Assembly (NCBI RefSeq): GCF_000091045.1
Contig: NC_006691.1
Span: 1,176,301-1,196,300 of the forward strand
Length of the DNA stretch: 20,000 nucleotides
Reading direction: 5' to 3'
DNA from: Cryptococcus deneoformans JEC21
Taxonomy: Eukaryota > Basidiomycota > Tremellomycetes > Tremellales > Cryptococcaceae
The notes under the pieces were generated by a model that saw nothing but the letters and a program-made list of their open reading frames with translations, did no database searches and was not told where the DNA came from. The stretch's first letter is position 1. Each line of letters starts with the position of its first letter. This document shows positions 19,747-20,000 of this stretch, in pieces. The position numbers were made by a program, and so were the translations under genes.

Positions 19747-20000
19747 CTTGCCGATGTCTCGATGTCTGCTATGGCGGAGGTCGCAGCGCTCATCATCGCA
19801 GATAGAGATAAATATTATATTGTCGAGTGGTATCTTCGAGATCGGTAACTAATTATGGGTATGTTTACCCCTGTATGTCCTATTTAGAGCATCTCTGTCT
19901 CCAACACGATAAATTTTGAGGCATAGTCCACATAACGCAATGTACTCGACTTGTGTATCTACAAATCGTTCCTCGCCATTCCATGCTGCGTTGGGGGCTC

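Larger units (their letters stand above)
19109..20000. other. Right-hand non-coding stretch
   Basis: I see no convincing gene. A minus-strand frame at about 19310-19190 (SPSSVTETSPVAPPLLAF, then KEIDLSAKFKLHK) could be the degraded N-terminal part of the transposase, but it has no start and no motif. No terminal inverted repeat or target-site duplication was found by eye. The C-run cluster and paired TTACGTAA sites are described separately. Confidence 0.4.

Noticed and set aside
15928..20000. Terminal inverted repeats for the CACTA-like element
   Set aside because: No CACTA/TAGTG pair or long complementary ends could be matched by eye. CAGTG at about 19401 has no partner on the left.
1..20000. 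tRNA genes, snRNA genes, CRISPR arrays
   Set aside because: No A-box/B-box pair with a foldable cloverleaf, no snRNA signature and no spaced repeats were seen in any intergenic region.

Overview
This window looks like nuclear DNA of a basidiomycete yeast of the Tremellomycetes, most probably Cryptococcus or a close relative. The genes are packed tightly and rich in introns. The introns are short, about 40 to 75 bases, with GTNNGT donors and CTRAY-like branch sites. The proteins are fungal and eukaryotic. The genus is inferred from gene style, not from any marker sequence. No operons, CRISPR arrays, rRNA genes or recognisable tRNA genes were seen.

Left part (1-7141): a DNAJB12/Hlj1-type J-domain gene runs off the left edge on the minus strand. 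It shares a short divergent promoter with SDE2, whose ubiquitin-like precursor carries the diagnostic GG|KGGFGS processing site. A small uncertain minus-strand gene lies tail to tail with SDE2. Then comes a complete ten-exon gene for the second-largest subunit of RNA polymerase I (RPA135). Its reading frame holds only if two of its nine introns use GC-AG splice sites, and it contains a 14-base exon.

Middle (7142-13220): an eleven-exon MFS drug:proton antiporter-like transporter is followed, on the same strand, by a five-exon FAD-dependent monooxygenase. The pairing is suggestive of detoxification or small-molecule metabolism, but that is inference. The spacer between them holds small repeats and inverted motifs.

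Right part (13221-20000): a minus-strand FHA-domain nuclear protein with a conserved C-terminal block has an MluI cell-cycle box and a CACGTG palindrome just upstream. Beyond it the window turns into accessory DNA. There is a decayed minus-strand Tnp2-type (CACTA/EnSpm-like) transposase whose conserved blocks lie in different frames. Beside it is a small three-exon minus-strand ORF with a W...CPWYF motif. The last 900 bases carry no clear gene, but hold a C-run cluster bracketed by two TTACGTAA palindromes.

The exon models were built by hand from splice signals, frame and remembered family sequences. No alignment or RNA evidence was available.
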